The translations under genes were made by a program, and so were the position numbers. Positions 1 through 12,190 of a stretch of DNA of 60,000 bases are shown in pieces. The notes beneath the pieces were generated by a model. It had not been told where the DNA came from. It was given only the letters and a program-made list of their open reading frames with translations, and did no database searches. This DNA comes from Polytrichum commune (taxonomy: Eukaryota; Streptophyta; Polytrichopsida; Polytrichales; Polytrichaceae): the NCBI GenBank assembly GCA_950295325.1, contig OX485805.1, forward strand, positions 24,603,501-24,663,500. Reading direction: 5' to 3'. Each line of letters begins with the position of its first letter. Position 1 is the stretch's first letter.

Positions 1-3000
1 CATCATTGCCGCCGCCTTCACAGCGCTAGTTGTTGCTGCCGTAAGTTTCATAATATGTAATTTTCTTAGCAATCGGATTGTTGCATAAGGTAGATGGGCC
101 TTATTTAGTTTCTTTTTGTTGTTTACTGCCTAATACTACCCAGATTTGTGAGTTGAAATTTTCATCCGTCTGCAAATGTATTTAAAGAAGCCAGGATGAA
201 TCGCATAAGGTGTTGGAGCTAATCTCAGATTGTTACGAATTATCAAAATCGATTGACAGTGAGCCATAGGAAGGCCACATACGGGCCCCCAACTATGTTG
301 ATTATTAAGCTTAGAATGGTTAACATATCTTGAGCATGTAGTCCAGTCTCTTTCAAACATGGTGTCCGTTCTTAGATATGCACCTAATCACCAGTCGTCA
401 AATATAGGTGTCAAATTAAGATAGTTACCGAATTAGACCCTCTTCACCATACTGTGTAACAGACAATACAAGCAACACTGACGGTCAATGGACAGTGATT
501 CTCTCAATAGTTATTTTTTTGGGAAAACTGCATGCTCATCCACCTGTACAAGCCTATATGTATTCCAAATCTTTATAGCCCACTGATTATCGAGAGAAAG
601 AGAGGCAACTCTCTAAAACCCCTTCCCATTCTCAAGAATTGAGGGTCCAAGGACTATAGAGGGTTGCCTCTCTCAATAATCGGTGGACATTGAAATTTTT
701 ATGACATATGTGATCTTTATGTGTGAGATGAGCATGCAAGATTGGCCTGTAAAACCTTGACAGCTGATTATCGAGAAAATCCTCACAGCAATCATAGGAT
801 GCCTACCTTGTGGCAAATTATATTGCTGTTGAAATGTGGGGATATCATGTCTTCAGATGTCTGAGTACTTCAATAGAACTGGAACCTATAGGCACTTGGG
901 CTACGAAATTGTGAAACAATTACATCGCAGGTTCCTATTTTTCTGTCAGTCTCATGGTGGAAACAAATAATTGGACTGTTACATACTCGTGATGGAAGCT
1001 CACTCAATTCAATTTTCTCTTTGTGAGTTGAAGTGACGTGTACATCCTTTTTCTTCAAGCGTGTTTAGCTTCTGACCTGCTATTGAGGACGATAATCACA
1101 CACATTATCTTAGTTTTTAGTGAGATGTAGGTGGAACATGAGCATGATTTGACATTATTTGTGGTGTTTTGTTTGCCATACAGCTGTCTGAGATCACAAT
1201 ACCGCATTTCGTGGCAGCCATGATTTTTTCAGCACAAAATGGACTGACAGCTGATTTTTATGCAAATGCAAAACTGCTTGCACTCATGAGTTGCACATAT
1301 GGTCTCTTCAGGTATGTTAATTCACATGATTCTGGTTTCTTGTATCATGTTTTTTTGACCACTTACTGTTGTTTGCAGCTGTGCTGATTTTACATCACAG
1401 TAGAGTTGATATCAGTTGTGTGATATACTCTAGAAGTTAGGCCAATCTGATGTTGTGCAACATGAAAGATCAATCTGCTGTAGGTTTTATCTGGTTCTAA
1501 CACTAGCGTCCAAGCCCCAAGAAACTCCAAAATCAAGCCATCCAAACGGGTTAGAGCTAAATTTCAGGGTTTACACTAGGGTCTGGGTCTATGGTATGAA
1601 AAAATGAAGTGATGCTAATGTGGCGCCAAATCTTGGCGGACCCCACTCAAGAAAATACTCTTAGTTTGAGAAACCAATCTTTAAGCTTGGGGTCTGATGT
1701 TGAGTCTGAAAGTAAGGTCCATCAAGGGGGCCTGGACCTTAATGTGAAGCCACCCTGGGCAGCTTACAATGTAGGTTCATCTTCCGTGTACACAAAAGTA
1801 TAGGCAGCAGGTATTAGCACACATGGTGATCATTATTTGATGTGCTTGGTGCAGTGGTATCAGAGGTGGCTGCTTTGGAATCGCAAATCAGATCTTGGTA
1901 CAATTTCTTGGTTTATTTTGATGCTGTGCTTACAGCTTTGCTGGGTGGTTTTGTATTTGTGACTCTGCTTCTCCATATGTGAACTTTGTTGTCACCCAGA
2001 CCTTTCCTTGTGAATAACACGTCAACAACTGATCTGTGGCAGGTCAAGCGGATGCGGGAACTTTTATTCACTACCCTTGTATCTCAGGTCTGTACATCAC
2101 AAACTTTCATAGGCTAACTTATTATGTAAGAATAATAAAATGTTGAAATTACATTAAAAATGAAATTAATGTTGTGATGATTGCACTACTTTGTTGTTCT
2201 CCTTTATTTTGTGCCGCATTATACTATCACAAAGAAAGTTGCCACATAAGATTTATACATATGTTACATGATAATTACATTATACACCACTAGGAAATCG
2301 TTCTACCTAGTTTTACACTCAAATGTTTTGCATTATATATTGTGTAGAAAACTGCTGGTTTAGAATATTGTGATGTTGTGGTATTTCTACTGCTGCTTAG
2401 TCTAAACAGTCAAAAGTTGAATGCGGGTAACATCCAAAGACTCATCTGAAATGCATTTTGTTGTGTGTGACTGCAGGATATTGCTTTTTTTGATGCAGAG
2501 TCAGTTGGGGCACTTACAAGCCGTCTGGGGTCAGATTGCCAGCAAGTCTCCCGTATTATTGGCAATGATTTGAATATAATGTTTCGAAATGGTTTGCAAG
2601 TAAGCTACTGCCTATGCTGACAATAAATATTGATTTTCTCCCCACCTTCTGGCACGTGTCATTTATAGATTGGTTGTGATTGGCTTGAATCCCACATGGA
2701 AACTACGGTATTGCTCAAGTCTTTGATCAAGGAGGCTATAATCTCTACAATCTACTACTTTGCACATACTTTAGAAGGAATTCAAGTCAGGTGGTCCTCA
2801 AATCTCCTTATTTCTATTTTAAATTTGAATCAACTAGTACTACTGTACTGAGTATCGCCAAAATCAGATTTTAACAGTTTGGATTCAATTGCAGGGTGTA
2901 GGGGCGTTTGTGTATTTAGTGATCCTGTCCTGGCAGCTTGCCTTGACTACTCTTGGAATTTGCAGCCTGATGTGGTGCCTGACTCGAGTTTATGGGAGGT

Positions 3001-6000
3001 ATGTTTTCATCTTTGAATATAAGTTGATTTCATTCCTCATAATTATATCCAGGTCATAGTCTCTTCAGCTTGTCATGTAATCCATTGTTTCATTATTGAA
3101 GAAGAAATTTGGTGCCCAATTTACAAAGACCTATGTGTGCAGTCTGCATTTGATGACCACTTTGTTTGAAATGGTATCGTAGTAAGTGTATAGAGGATTG
3201 GCTCTTCAAGAATATACAGCAGTCAAGTACTCACAGGTAGTTCTATCCTTTGAGGAATGAGAAGGAATTGTAGAGTTGTTCTCTACCTCAACATGACTTT
3301 CTCAGGAGTTGGTTGTTTTGCAGACAATACCTTCCATGTTTGGGAAGTGTGCGGTGCATGCTTGGAGATAGTGTGGAGGTTTGAACAAATTCTTAATTGG
3401 TTTGTTGAGGGTCAAACTCAAGTATGGCACTAAAATGAGTTTGGCCCTTAATAAACCAAAATAGATTTATCTTTGTTTAAATCCAAAGACTACCTCTGAG
3501 TTTGCACCACAAGTGGAAAGAAATTATTGATATTGTATGGAAAACAACCAATGAAAAATCAAAGGAAACCAACTTTGGTCAAAAATTCCATTGACTTAAA
3601 GGGTAACTTTAATATATAGCACAAACGGTATACTCGGATCTCATATTTGGACTTGATCTTGTCATGTAGATACCAGAAACGAACTGCAAGAACTGCTCAA
3701 GACTCGGTAGCATCTGCGAATGAGGTGGCAGAGGAGGCCTTGTCACTTGCTAGGGTAGTACGCACATTTGGAACTGAAAAAGAAGAAGTTGCCAGGTCCC
3801 ACCTCTTACATCCTCTGGACTGTTAATTTATTGACCTTAATTTCTCAAGACTCTCAAATTCACACTGTCAAAACTACTGAAACTGAAATGGTCGAAGAAG
3901 CCCTACTGAAGTTTTTTCTTAATTTGCTGTAGAGCAGGTATAGCAAGTGGCTGAAGAAACTTATGGAGATCAATTTTCGCCAAAACATTGCTTACGGGTT
4001 CTGCACAATGAGTTCCTGCACTCTTTACCATGCTACTCAGGTCTGTTCAATTGTGCTGTGAATAGGTTTCTGACGTCAAAACTTGACAATTTATTATTGC
4101 ATTGTGATTGACCAAATTTTATGGGTGTAGATCCATGCACTTCCATATAGAATACTCAATTGTCATGAAGAGTCTGAAACTGGGACATTGGTTGTATTAA
4201 AGGTGGGTTTGAATCAGTGTCCGGGTCCAAGCAACTTAGGGTCCTAAACACCCTTTAATGGACCCTATTTTGGAACTCAAGCTTGGACCCAAGCTTGAAG
4301 ATTGGTCTCTTAAACTGGGAGGAGTATTATTTTGAGTGTGGACTGCTGAGATTTGGTGTTAAAGTGATGCCACATTTGTGCCACTTCGTTTTTCCATACC
4401 TTGGACCTGGACCATTGTGTAAACTCCTTGGGTCCAAATTTTTTCTCTCAACCAGTAGGATCCCTCGATTCTGGATTTACTTTGGTCACAACCTTAGTGG
4501 GAATTCTCTTTAACTCTGGACAGTGAGCAAAACCTGGCATATCCGATGGGTCAATTGTTCAGACATTTTGAACCATTTCGTCTCAACCATCCCATTTAGT
4601 AGGGTTTTTATTGGATACTGTGATTGTTATGTAATAGGAATTTTTGGAGGTTTTTTTTAATTCAAGTTGTGGTTGTGTAGGTAGTGGCATTGATTATAGG
4701 TGGTGGCTTTGTCATGTCGGGTAAAATCTCTGCTGAAAAACTTACCAAGTATGCCCTCTACGCGGAATGGGTTGTGCACTCAACATGGTGGGTGGGCGAC
4801 CATTGGGCTTCATTGATGCAAGCCTTAGGTGCCAGTGAGAAAGTTTTCCAGCTTCTTGACCTCCAACCCAGCCAGCAACTCACTGCTCCAGGTAAAGATA
4901 TAATCAAATCCAGTCATTAGAGTTATTGTTTAACTCATTGGGACTTTTCGTTGAGACTTGGTCCCGTATGGATATCCATTGGTTGTTTTTGCATACATCG
5001 TCAGTGATTTCTTTTCACTCGTGATGCATGCTGCGGAGGTAGTGTTTGAATTTGAATTAAGAGCAATCACGGCCTCTCTAATAAATTCTGGAACAAATCC
5101 TAGTTGATTGGCAAACCTTGTTCAAATCCAATCCCACAAGAATGATACCAAGGTGACAAAGTGTCAATTTGTGACGAATATTTAATGAGCAGATGTTTGA
5201 ACTCTTCTCAAGTGGTTATATAGGTGTGCACAAAGTGGGTAGCTCTGAGCATTAACTTTTTGGCTATCCCAACCAATGGGCTGTGGTCTTGATTTATAGA
5301 ATAATGTTAGTTGTGTCTGTCTTAGGAAATATCAAACCATTTTACACCTTTAAGTAGGTATTAGAATAAGTTTAGTGTTTGAATAAAACATGTCTACCTT
5401 AGCAACATCAGTGTTGCGATGGTAATGTTTGTTATCTTTTAAACCTTTCAGTTGTATGGAATGCCTGATTGAACTGGTATCCTGGATAGCAGCTATTGCT
5501 TTTAGATTATGGCCACACAAAACTATAATTGATGTGGGCTCAAGTTCAACATCACAAAGTCTCACTCATAATCTATTTTCTTTGCTGATGTAATGTTTAC
5601 AATGGACATTTATAACCAGCATGTCCTTGCAAGGTATTAGGCCAGATGAGAAAATTGTTTGTAGAAATTAAACAAGTCGTGTGTCACATTACGTTGATGA
5701 AATTGGTTGAATTCTCTATAGGTATCAAGCTTCCTAGTGTACAAGGACGCATTCAATTTGTCGACATTTCTTTCCATTACCCCACACGGGCCAAGGCTCC
5801 TGTCCTGCAGAATGTGAACTTGAGCATCAATCCTGGTGAACTTGTTGCAATTGTAAGTCAGGCCAGTGCTTGTTTTTTCAAGAATTGTTTTGAGCTGGAA
5901 TTCTGAAAGTGTTTTTATATATTTATTTCAACCTTGTATTTGTAATGCTCTTGGAAGTTTCTCAGATTATGTCAAATTGACTTTTGGTTGCTGTTACTGG

Positions 6001-9000
6001 AGGTTGGTTTCTGCTTCATTAGATGTTGATCATCGTAGAGTGATATCTGGTTCAACGCTTTCCACGTAGGATTTAATAGGGTCTTGATCAGTGTGCATAC
6101 TACATGTTTCAATTTTCTTTCAAATGTCGAACTGGATAGCATCCTAGGTACTGAGAGGATGTATATGGCTCTGGCAGGTTGGCTTGAGCGGCAGTGGGAA
6201 GAGCACCCTTGTTAGCCTTCTGCTACGACTCTACGAACCTACTAATGGGCAGGTAATTAATCTGTAATTTTCTCATCTTCCTACTGACATGAGATTCCAT
6301 TGATACTTTGTTACTGTCTGAGTGAAGTAAATGTACTCTAAACAGTCCTATTGGTGTGGGCCACAGTAATTCTCCAGTGCACATCAATGTTCAATCCAAG
6401 CGAAATTTCTACTTGGAAATTATTGTTGGTCACATCAGTTCTCCTAGGAAATTGATGTGGGTGACTATTTTATTTTATGCTGCTTTTGTCTTGGAACTAA
6501 TACTCAAGGTGTTGGTCAGAAATCTCCATGAAGACTTAGGGGAAGAATAGGGGTCTTCAGCCCAAGTTATTTCCAGCCTGACTTGACAAGTAGTGTGGCC
6601 TACATTAGTATACCACCCACACTAATAGGACTATTTAGTGTATTTTGCGACTTGTCTAGACCATTGAATTTTGACTGTTTGTAGTTTAGTCCGATATTTT
6701 TGTACAAAGTCTGAAATGTTTTGAGATTGTGCAGATATTGGTGGATGGGGTTCCTCTCACAGATTTGGACATTAAATGGTTGCGGAACCAACTTGGTGTT
6801 GTAAGCCAGGTGTGTGATTTTTGGTTGATCACCTTCATTCTGGACCACTCATTTCTGTGACTAATATTGTTTTGTTACTAGGTTGTCTGGTTTTATCAGT
6901 TCTTATTTTTCAAACCAACTCTTACCTAAGGGCTATTTTACAGTAGAGCTTGAGGGCTTACAGGGATGAAGGAAGTCGGAATAGATGAAAAACCTACAGG
7001 AAGTCCTATATGGCATGCCATGGATAATATTTGATAGTCTACCGGACTTTATTTAAGACCACCTCAAAGAGGTGGGTCTAACTCAATTAAGAGACTGACA
7101 CTTCAAAATCTCACAACCCTTGAGTTATTATAACTTGTTCTGTAGAAGGGCCCACATGAATATGATTGTAAGGTAATAGCAGTCAGTTGAGAACCCGGCT
7201 GCCTGTGTCTTTACACTAAATTTGAAGGCCTGTGCCCACACAAAATTCAGTTAAAATTTTTTCATGGTACGGCTGTTGGATAAAATTGAAGGCCTCTCAC
7301 AATTTCGCGCTCATGGCCTTTGGCCATAGTGTAAAGTGGCCCTAACCTTTGTCAGTTTTTTTACTTTTTAAACTAAATAATTTAGTTTATTTTATTTATT
7401 TTCTGTGTACAGGAGCCTCGCCTCTTCAGCATGGATCTAGCCTCCAACATTGCATATGGATGTGGGAGACATGTGACTGCCATGGAGATCGAACAGGCGG
7501 CCAAGCAGGCAAATGCGCATGATTTTATTGTCAAACTTCCAGATGGGTACAAAACCATGGTGGACAATTCGCGTTTGAGTGGGGGCCAGAAACAACGAAT
7601 TGCTATTGCGAGAGCCCTTTTGAGGGAGCCGTCAATACTGATCTTAGATGAAGCTACAAGTGCTCTTGATGCTGAAAGTGAACATCTTGTACAGGTATTC
7701 TCTCTAATACTCTTGTTGAATAATCCTCATATTCCATCACTAGTTGTGGTTGTAGCAGTTGTTTACATACTGAATGTGAAATCCAGTCTAGGTCTTCCTT
7801 ATGATCCTTTTGTATCAGTTGTATGTGGTTATTATCACTTTATAAATTAACCCTTAAAGGACAGGGGGTGTGTTTATACGGGATAAGTGACAATTTGTAC
7901 AAACCTCCAACAAGTATTGAATTATTTATTTGATCTATGGTATTGAATCTGTATTTAACACTACCCTTTAAAAAGAGGAAGTGAAATACAGTCATTTGTG
8001 ACAACAATTATCCTTTATACGTGATACGTATTTGAGTCTAGGTCATTTATACGAGCTCAAATCCCCCTCACAACTCCCTATAATTCATTTTCCACATATG
8101 TATGTCTCAATTGAATTAATGCTTATGATAAATTTGCTAGTTCCAGATAGGGTCACTTTAGACACTTTAAGCCGAGACTATCAAAAAGAAGTCTTAAATC
8201 CCTTAGTATGGCACCTTGAGAGCCAGAACCAGCCTCTCGGACCACTAGAGCTTGAAGGGAAAATGGGTCAGTGAAATGATGTATGATTCTTCTCAACACT
8301 GGTGGCTACACTACTCCCTAATCTTGTCCCATTTGTCTATTAGATTCAAATTCAACACAGTGCCCAAAATGTTTAAATTGACGTTCGTTAATGTAGACCG
8401 ATGTCTGTAATCAGGTTGCCGCATGCTAATTTATCGACATTCCACACTATTTTGGATATTTGTTAGCACAGTAACAAAATTTAGGATTTTCTTTCTTGTG
8501 CTTGCCACACTGATTCATAAAGAAAGTTATAATTTTTTGTGATCTGATTTGACCCAAGATAATTTGCATGGGTAAAGAGGCAATCTATTCGTGAAGGCAA
8601 CCTGATTGCACAGACTAGTGTTCATCAATTTTGTTTCAATTGGGTATTGATAAAAGCTGAATTCTTTCAAGAAGATTTTTTTCCCTTCTTTTTGGCTCTT
8701 GTAGTTCTTGAAATGTGAAATTGTGATTGCCAAATTGCAGAGAGCACTGGACTGTGCCATGAAAGGTGATAGGGGAAAGCACAAGCGCACTACTCTAGTA
8801 ATTGCCCATAGGTAAGGAAGCTAACCAGTCTAATATATGACTTTCTGTTCGTTGATTATTAGAGAAAGTTCTAGAATTGTAGTTTCTGAAGCAATCGTTC
8901 TTGTGTGCTTAGTGCTGACTATGTACATGTCTGTTATGGAAACAGGTTATCAACAATACAAGCAGCAGATCGCATAGTGGTCATGACAAATGGCCAGATT

Positions 9001-9699
9001 GCTGAGGTTTGTTTCGTCCTAATTATGTTAGATTTCCTGAATTACTTTATGGTACACTTCTGGGCTTCCGGTGTACATATGTTTTGGAAGATGTCAGACA
9101 CTGTATGTATGATTTAGTTTGGCCATAATCGACCTGCGACAATGAACATTAGACTGAAATAGGTCATGGCCACATCATTATTCTAGTAACACCTTTTCTC
9201 ACCGATGTTTATTATTGTGGGAAACACGATTTACCATAAATGTAGAGTTGTGTGTCAGTGAATTTTGAAAATTGGCATAGATAATTTGATAGGTTACACT
9301 AAGACAAGTGCCTTTGGTACTTTATAACTAGACAACATATTGATTTCAAAAAGTTCAAATAATAATGTCGCCCAATATAAATGTGACACATCAAGTCTAA
9401 TGCAGCAAAGATATTCTGATTCCATGTTCCATGCTGGTGGCCCCCAATGGTCTGACCTAAAACTTTTTCATACAGAAAAAAGGCACACTAATCTTAATAG
9501 TTTCGCTGCTTTAGCAAAATAAGTAACAAACCTGAAGGTCTTGAAAGTTTTTATCAACTTCATCAATTTCAATATCACTATTTCTAATGGTTGTCTGCCG
9601 TTATTGGTTGTGCAGATGGGATGCCACGATGAATTGTTAAGAATAGATGGCGAGTATGCCCGCCTAACCAAACGTCAACTTAGTACATTATCACAGTAA
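1..9699 (+). CDS. ABCB26: ABC transporter B family member 26-like (TAP-like half-transporter), 5' partial, 16 exons
   Basis: Plastid-type half-size ABC exporter: one membrane domain followed by one nucleotide-binding domain. Exons: 1-40, 1184-1311, 1855-1897, 2043-2087, 2477-2599, 2895-2998, 3670-3795, 3938-4040, 4681-4891, 5722-5852, 6178-6252, 6735-6809, 7413-7694, 8741-8811, 8946-9006, 9616-9699. All junctions are GT-AG and stay in frame, giving 566 codons before TAA. Numbering from the first visible codon, Walker A (GLSGSGKST) is at about 353-361, the Q-loop Gln at 401, the signature LSGGQ at 456-460, Walker B (ILILDE) at 476-481 and the H-loop His at 518, so the ATPase looks intact. The membrane half contains the [16 protein letters not shown] stretch typical of ABCB26/TAP1. 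Family members are about 700 residues, so roughly 130 residues (transit peptide and first helix) lie upstream of the window. The substrate is not deducible. Large introns carry MITEs listed separately. Confidence 0.95.
498..786. repeat. Foldback/MITE-like inverted repeat in ABCB26 intron 1
   Basis: Two arms pair across the segment. The inner stem is GATTATCGAGAGAAAGAGAG and following bases near 587-622 against the complement of the stretch around 660-690. The pairing resumes outward at TGCATGCTCATC (about 529-540) against its complement near 726-737. Arms are imperfect, so this is an old non-autonomous element or simple foldback. No clear target duplication seen. Confidence 0.6.
1505..1790 (+). 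repeat. Dispersed repeat family G, copy 1 (ABCB26 intron 2)
   Basis: Shares long blocks with the complement of 4201-4460 and with 56879-57045: a GTTTACAC... GGTCTGGGTC start, a block reading CTTAGTTTGAGAAACCAATC followed by TTTAAGCTTGG, and a GGTCCAT... GGACC end. It is non-coding and carries stops in every long frame. Confidence 0.6.
3287..3584 (+). repeat. MITE family J, copy 1 (ABCB26 intron 6)
   Basis: About 300 bp, clearly homologous to 35872-36190 in an intron of the KASH gene. The block AGGAGTTGGTTGTTTTGCA near the left end is answered near the right end by the complement of TTGGTTGTTTTCCATACAAT, giving roughly 20-bp subterminal inverted repeats. The shared centre includes GTTGAGGGTCAAACTCA and TATTGATATTGTATG. 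Confidence 0.7.
4201..4460 (-). repeat. Dispersed repeat family G, copy 2 (ABCB26 intron 8)
   Basis: The complement of this segment aligns with 1505-1790: matching blocks around GTTTACAC, AAACGAAGTGGC, AGAGACCAATCTTCAAGCTT and AGGGTCCATTAAAGGGTGTT. Two copies in opposite orientation therefore lie in two introns of the same gene. Confidence 0.6.
6930..7342 (-). mobile_element. PIF/Harbinger-like MITE (family E) in ABCB26 intron 12
   Basis: The 413-bp segment is bounded by TAA at 6927-6929 and 7343-7345. The left end GGGCTATTTTACAGTA matches the complement of the right end, GGGCCACTTTACACTA, over most positions. Internal sequence (CACCTCAAAGAGGTGGGTCT, CTCACAACCCTTGA) matches, in complement, the family E copies near 20.1 kb and 11.9 kb. 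TAA/TTA duplications and GGGC termini are hallmarks of PIF/Harbinger MITEs; family assignment is inferred. Confidence 0.75.
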
Positions 9700-10637
9700 T
9701 TATGGATGCTCAACTGCAAAGACTCAACAAGGTTATTAATATACGTATTCGGGGATTGCATATTTAGGGAGAAGCTTTGATGCCTCCCCGTTCTTGTTAA
9801 TGGCTTGTCATCTGCCTCACTGTCATTTCAAAGAACACGGTGCTCATTGACCCAGGCAGGAATAGTATTATTGTAGACAAAACATTTCCTTGTACTGCTC
9901 CTCTGTAATAGTGTCTACTATAATAATGTCTAGTGTAATAATCTTTGCTCTAGAATTCTAGGCACCTCGAAAAGAGCAATTTGGATCTAAATTGAACAAT
10001 TGCTTTGCCAAGTCCGAGGTAGCCATATTATTTGGATAGAGACTTGAATTGTTAACATTGAATGACATAGATATGATTTATGAAAGCCAAGCTTTAATTT
10101 TTAATTTTTTTGTGATGTAGAGTCCACACAAGGTCCCCCAAAACTGATAAGCAGTGGAGGGACCGGTCAAAGTTAAATAAGTTAGCACTTGGTGTGGAGG
10201 TAATATAGCTTGGTCGTGTGCCTCATGCCATTAACGTGTGTGGCCTTATTGTGGATGTTCCCAACTCAACATACATTTCTAACCATAAATTGGCTTTGGA
10301 ATTGTTTCATCTATTCAGCAATTGCAATTGACAAGGATTGCCAATTCAAAATTGGAGTAGGGATGCAAATGTTGCTCGAGCTCAAATTGAAGACTTCCTT
10401 ACTCTTTAAACTATAGCATACATGCTCCCAATTGTGTTCAATTGTGAACTTAACATTGTTCATCTACTTTGAGCACAAAATCCTTTTTTTGGTGTCTGTT
10501 CTTGACAAAAAGTCTTGTTATGTGCCCACCACTCAACTATAGTGAGACTATAAAGGCCCACAAACTTTAGGTGTAAAGATTAGGGGCATGGAAGGAGTCC
10601 ACAATCACTAATTTATTTGGAAATGCTTGGGTACATA
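9700..10637. other. 3' flank of ABCB26; nothing further recognised
   Basis: Contains the 3' UTR of ABCB26 (no textbook AATAAA chosen with confidence) followed by AT-rich intergenic sequence. The only open frames are short, with no recognisable domain. Confidence 0.5.
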
Positions 10638-11013
10638 GCACTACACTAAATATGATATTTAGTCTCATATGGTACTTAATGTCACTATGGGAACTTTTTG
10701 GATGACACTTTCTTATGAACAAGTGAACAAATATTGTCATGGATGATGGATGAGTTCATCCACTGGCCAAAACCCTACCTTCTCTTGTCAGCAGCTTGTG
10801 ATGGAATATTGTCATGGATGATTGAAATTTGGATGAAAAATCGCTTGGTAAGTGATAGTAATTGCAACATTGTAAATCTTTAATCCCTCCCCAAAAAATT
10901 ACAAGGAATGACAAATAATGTTGGGTAACAATTAGTGTTGGTGACACTTATAGTGTGGTTGACAATTAGTATTGAGCGAGACAATTAAAATTGGTGACAC
11001 TAAGTATCATATT
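10638..11013 (+). mobile_element. MITE family D, copy 1
   Basis: About 376 bp. The left end ACTACACTAAATATGATATT is answered at the right end by GACACTAAGTATCATATTCA in opposite sense. The interior blocks GTGATAGTAATTGCAACA and GACAAATAATGTTGGGTAAC recur in the copies at 22.3 kb (inverted) and 56.2 kb. No coding capacity. Confidence 0.75.
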
Positions 11014-11225
11014 CATGTGATGGTCTAGAAAATGGAGACCAATGGAAATGGTTTGCTTGATTCGCTCTCAAGGCTTGGCGTCGGTTGAAACTTGAAAGGT
11101 TGAGGAGTGAAGAAGATCCACAAGGGATATTTTGGGGAATTATAAAGGGGATCCTTAACCACGTGAGGGTTCAATTCATGGAGTCCAAGACATTGGAATT
11201 GTCCGTGAAGCATCATTTCGTTCAC

Positions 11226-12190
11226 TTAGCCTAGCTTTTTATTGACTACGACTATCTCCAAGAGGTGGTTTTTGAAAGTCCATGATCCATTTGATGCCAT
11301 GTAGGAATCCATGTAGACTTTACATCCATCTTGCATTCACACACTGTTGGTCCCTCAAGCGATGTGGTGGTGAGGCTGTCGCCCCACTAAATAAATAATA
11401 ATTAAGAGAAAAAGGGCCACATGTCAAGATCCCTTCCTAAAACAAACATGTAACAAAAGAAATAGGAAACAAATGTGGAAAGGTAGGTACCTTGGGGGAA
11501 ACCAATGGGAGGTTGTGGGCGTGGAGCCAAGGTGGTGACATGGCATTGGCAATTGATGAAGTAGGAGATCATAAAAAAGAAAGAAAATTCATTTTTCTTT
11601 TCTTTTCTTTTCTTAAGGTGCTCCATGGGGGTATGGGGGTATGGGGGCATGGGGGCTGCTCATGGGGCTTATGAGCATAAACATACATGCATATGGCGGG
11701 TATGCACAGGCATGGAGGCAATGGGCATGGGTGTATGAGGTTGGCTTCATCCGGGACACTTATTTATATGCATGTGTGCAACGGGCAGAGCAACACAGGT
11801 CCAACCAAGTATGGAAAGACATACATGACCGGGTTGTCTTAACATAGTTAACAAGTTAACCAAACGTTTATTCACTACTATCCTATTCAGAGGGCCCTTC
11901 TGCATAATAAGTGAAATAAATCAAGGGTTGTGAGATTTTTGAGTGTCATGGTCTCTTGGTTTCTATTAGACCCATCTCATTGAGTTGAGCTTGTTGCAAA
12001 ACTTGATAGAGCATGAAATATTATTCGTTGCATGCCATGTAGGTGTGTTCATCCTTCAAACCATCTTGGTGCTTAGACCCTCAAGCTCTAGTATAAATTG
12101 AAGTGAGCATGTCTTCGTATTTTTGCCAATGAGAAATTTTAGATGTCAATGGTCACATGCCCTCAAGCTCTAGTGTCAAGTGCACTTCAG
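11226..12190. repeat. Decayed family E fragments separated by unrelated sequence
   Basis: 11250-11375 (CTCCAAGAGGTGGT, ATGTAGACTTTACATCCATC) matches 20150-20290 of the element at 19.9-20.4 kb. 11810-12190 (CATGACCGGGTTGTC, GGTTGTGAGATTTTTGAGTG, GCCAATGAGA) matches other parts of it. Between them is a G-rich stretch with repeated CATGGGGGTATGGGGG near 11620-11660. Boundaries are uncertain. Confidence 0.4.

Noticed and set aside
1855-1875. TGGTATCAGAGGTGGC resembles an LTR-retrotransposon primer-binding site (initiator Met tRNA type).
   Set aside because: It is the start of ABCB26 exon 3 (encoding SGIRGGCFG across the splice), in frame with both neighbours; there is no LTR beside it.
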